Source: CAZTDD01 sp964612675 (GTDB taxonomy: Bacteria > Hinthialibacterota > Hinthialibacteria > Hinthialibacterales > JAKPRU01). From it: a DNA stretch of 17,197 bases. Every line of letters starts with the position of its first letter. Positions within the stretch are counted from its first letter, which is position 1. The stretch covers positions 1 to 17,197 of the forward strand of contig CAZTDD010000142.1 of NCBI GenBank assembly GCA_964612675.1. Reading direction: 5' to 3'. The notes beneath the pieces were generated by a model. It had not been told where the DNA came from. It worked only from the letters and a program-made list of their open reading frames with translations, and ran no database searches. This document shows, piece after piece, positions 14,749-17,197 of the stretch. The translations under genes and the position numbers were made by a program.

Positions 14749-17197
14749 GTGCGTACTGTTTTCTTTTTTGGCGTTACTCTTGTTCTATCGGTTTCAACGG
14801 CACAATCCGAAGTCCCTGTGTACCACACAGATGAGATCCTCTCAGAACGGTCTGAATCAACGGACTGGGATACGTTCATTCGATCATGGCTCCTGTGCGG
14901 TCCCTTCCCCAATCCTTCTGGCGGGCGTTCCAATTCGGTACATCACACCCAGTTCGATGTGGATTTTCTCCAGGCTGTAGGCGGGGAAGAAAATCCGTGG
15001 ATTCATGAGGGGCTCGTCGTTGTGTATCCCGGAGGTTCGGCAACCTGGCGCCTATACAAAGAAAAAGGTCATTTTATCGACCTTGACTCGGCGATTTCCG
15101 AAAAGGAAGCACTACTGGCGTACGCGTATTGTGAAATTGAATCTTCATGCACTCAAGCGTGTTTTCTCGGATGGGGCAGTAATGACGGCGGTCGACTTTG
15201 GCTGAATGGAGAGTTGATTTGGGACCGTCCAAAGGGACGACCGTTGCATGTAGACGATGACCTGATTCCAATCGTTCTGCAGGAAGGACGCAACACTTTA
15301 CTGGTCAAAATCGAGGAACGTGCACGCCAATGAAGATTTGTCGCCCGCTTGCTGCCCTTCGACAGCCAGCGGTTTGTAAACGAGCGCAAACGCCTGTTTC
15401 GCGTTAGTACAAACCGGGAAGGTCAGGCGTTTCTCCGAACAAGAGGAGCCGCCGACCTGCTGGGATGGTTCATCAAAAAAATAGAATTAGTAATCGCGGA
15501 AAAGGCACCCCCTGAAAAGGTCGTTTTTGAAACAGCCTGGAATGGGGAAGAAAGTCTGACCTTCACTCTCCCCGAAAAGGAATTTACTGAATATATCGCA
15601 CATTTAACAGTAACACTTGCGGGGGACATTGAGCGAACACTGAAATTCCCTTTCGAGGCAGGCAACATTTCCGAGTACGTTCTCTTTGACAGGGGCAAAA
15701 CGGATTACCGTATTGTTCTACCGAAAAACGCCTCGGAATGTGATCTTTGGGCTGCACATGAACTGCGGCACTGGTTGCGGGAGGTCAGCGACGCCGATTT
15801 CGTTATCCAACAAGAATCCGAGCAAATGGATGACTCTCAGGGCGGAAAACAGATACTCTTGGGCTGGTCCGAGCAAATCCGGGCCTTGCTCGGTACCGAT
15901 TATGAAAAACCTGCACCTGACGATGAATCGTTTACCTACTGTAACATCGGACCGACGCTGCTGATTTGGGGCGGAGCGGAACGCGGCACACTATACGGAG
16001 TGATGACCTTTCTCGAACGCGAGCTGGGAATTCGCTGGTATACACCCAAAGCGACGCATGTCCCGAAACGATCCAAGTATTCATTTCATAAACTGCGATA
16101 TACAGAAGCACCGACACTGCAAATTCGCGACGATTATTACTATCACATTTTCGACCCCTTCTGGCTGGCACGCAACAAAATGAACGGAACGTCGCGCGAC
16201 CTTGATGTACCCGGCGGGGTCGAGCGATACTGGGGCGTTCATACCTACTATAAACTCATGCCGCCGTCGGAATTCTTCGACGAACACCCCGAATACTACA
16301 GTAAAATCGACGGACGTCGTGTCCATCAGGGTGCCCAGCTCTGTCTCACCAATCCCGATGTACTCGAAATCTTTACGAAACGCATCAAAAACGTGATACG
16401 AGAGAATCCACAATATAGGATATACCCTATGGTTGCAAAAACGAGAAGAGGCCGGCCGGAAGCGCGGTTGGAAAGCCGCATGGATAAAGGCCAGAAGAGA
16501 TGTTTATGAATATTTTGAGGACCTGAGGAGAAAAGCACCGGCAGTGCGATCCAGATGCCCCCCTCCGACTCCCCCCGTGAACGGGGGGAGAGATTTGGAA
16601 ATGTTGGCAGGAGGAGTCAGTTTTGCAACGTTAGGGTATACTCTGTGTCACAAAACGACTGCGCAGGAGCGTGTGAATGCGAATCCTGCCAGGCTATTGT
16701 CAACCGCGAGGGGAGCCAATCGGGGCCTGTGTTGTGGTTCGCCAACGAGGTCGCCAAACGAATAGAAAAAGAATTTCCCGACAAACTGATCGGAACACTG
16801 GCCTATCACTATACGCGAACACCATGCAAAACCGTGCGTCCCCGGGACAACGTCGTTATTCGCCTCTGCAATATCGAATGCTGTTTCGCACATCCGCTCG
16901 ATGAATGCCAAATGAATGCAGCCTTTATGCGAGATCTAGAAGCCTGGTCTGAAATCGCTCCACGGCTTTATATTTGGGATTACGTGGTGAATTTCGAACA
17001 CTATTATTTACCGTTTCCGAATTTTGGGGTTCTCCAGTCAAATATCCGGACATTTATCGATCACAACGCAATTGGAATCATGGAACAGGGCTCATATCAC
17101 ACACCGCAAGGTGAATTCGCCCATCTGCGTGCGTATGTGTTATCTAGTTCCTGTTGCGGAAAAGAAGAGGGGGGTATTCGTGAAATAGAAAGCCTGT
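14749..17197 (+). pseudogene. Broken DUF4838-family secreted glycan protein gene (continues past window)
   Basis: One reading frame carries a single protein over the whole span, broken twice. The GTG start gives a signal peptide (about 1-20). A jelly-roll-like N-terminal domain follows (WLLCGPFPN … GWGSNDGGRLWLNGELIW … NTLLVKIEE). The DUF4838 region shows AAHELRHWLREVSDADF, RGTLYGVMTFLERELGIRWYTP and, after 16640, VSQNDCAGACECESCQAI and GIMEQGSYHTP. DUF4838 proteins resemble the N-terminal part of GH67-type glucuronidases and occur in carbohydrate-degrading bacteria. The first break is TGA at 15331-15333, where related domains have Trp before a phenylalanine. The second is a 212-base element at 16425-16636 that adds stops. 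GTG is the only start, because TGA lies just upstream; its ribosome-binding site is weak. The gene is incomplete at the right edge. It is almost certainly non-functional as a full-length protein. Confidence 0.88.
16425..16636. mobile_element. 212-base MITE-like insertion with TATA target duplication
   Basis: The termini are inverted: CCCTATGGTTGCAAAA at the left, and CCCTAACGTTGCAAAA on the minus strand at the right. They match at 14 of 16 bases. TATA occurs directly on both sides (16421-16424 and 16637-16640). Removing the element and one TATA (216 bases, 72 codons) joins RIY to SVSQND in the expected frame. Inside is a perfect hairpin, CTCCCCCCGT (16569-16578), GA, ACGGGGGGAG (16581-16590), preceded by CCCCCCTCC. 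There is no transposase, so it would depend on one in trans. TA-rich target duplication and short inverted ends recall IS630/Tc1-type or related MITEs, but the family is not established. Confidence 0.85.

Noticed and set aside
15331..15333. TGA read as tryptophan (reassigned genetic code)
   Set aside because: TGA is the normal stop of several intact genes here, including the PfpI-like, surE, yqaA-like and beta-helix genes, while TGG is used throughout for Trp. A nonsense mutation is simpler.
16637..16640. A two-base TA duplication instead of TATA for the 212-base element
   Set aside because: Removing a longer element with only one TA leaves the DUF4838 frame shifted. The TATA interpretation restores it.

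Overview
The window reads like a chromosomal segment of an uncultured Gram-negative-type bacterium with moderate GC. Several genes begin with lipoprotein or Tat export signals. One gene is a sigma-54 activator, so sigma-54 is presumably present. The right half is rich in the secreted sulfatase, beta-helix and DUF4838 proteins typical of polysaccharide-scavenging lineages such as Planctomycetota, Hydrogenedentota, Lentisphaerota and Poribacteria. That assignment is inference from gene content; no marker gene fixes the phylum.

Left part (1-8,730) looks ordinary and mostly intact. An NtrC-type response regulator (minus strand) diverges from a lipoprotein ABC substrate-binding protein and a TPR lipoprotein. 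A small coiled-coil protein and a DJ-1/PfpI protein follow. A lipoprotein with fused Memo and AMMECR1 domains comes next on the minus strand. Then a 616-bp intergenic region holds almost nothing but hairpins and repeats. It leads into a translationally coupled surE-yqaA pair and a tRNA-Pro(CGG) with a strong terminator.

Just past the tRNA the character changes. Positions 8,763-9,250 hold a stub of an IS1634/IS4-type transposase, overlapped by a short frame that resembles the end of a LexA/S24-type protein. Next come a Tat-exported sulfatase (minus strand), a 28-codon stub of a second Tat protein with a good ribosome-binding site, and an 892-residue secreted beta-helix protein made of three diverged copies of about 225 residues. 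The last gene is a large DUF4838 gene that is clearly broken.

The most informative observations are at the right end. The DUF4838 gene stays in one reading frame from 14,749 to the window edge, but it is interrupted twice: by a TGA where a tryptophan is expected (15,331-15,333), and by a 212-bp element (16,425-16,636) with inverted termini and a duplicated TATA. Deleting the element and one TATA copy restores the family's V-S-Q-N-D motif in frame. The element carries a C-rich hairpin of a type also seen twice between the Memo/AMMECR1 gene and surE. One of those copies has its own terminal inverted repeats with the same GTTGCAAAA core. This suggests a family of small hairpin-carrying MITE-like elements in this genome. 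No CRISPR array, complete transposase, rRNA or phage module was found.
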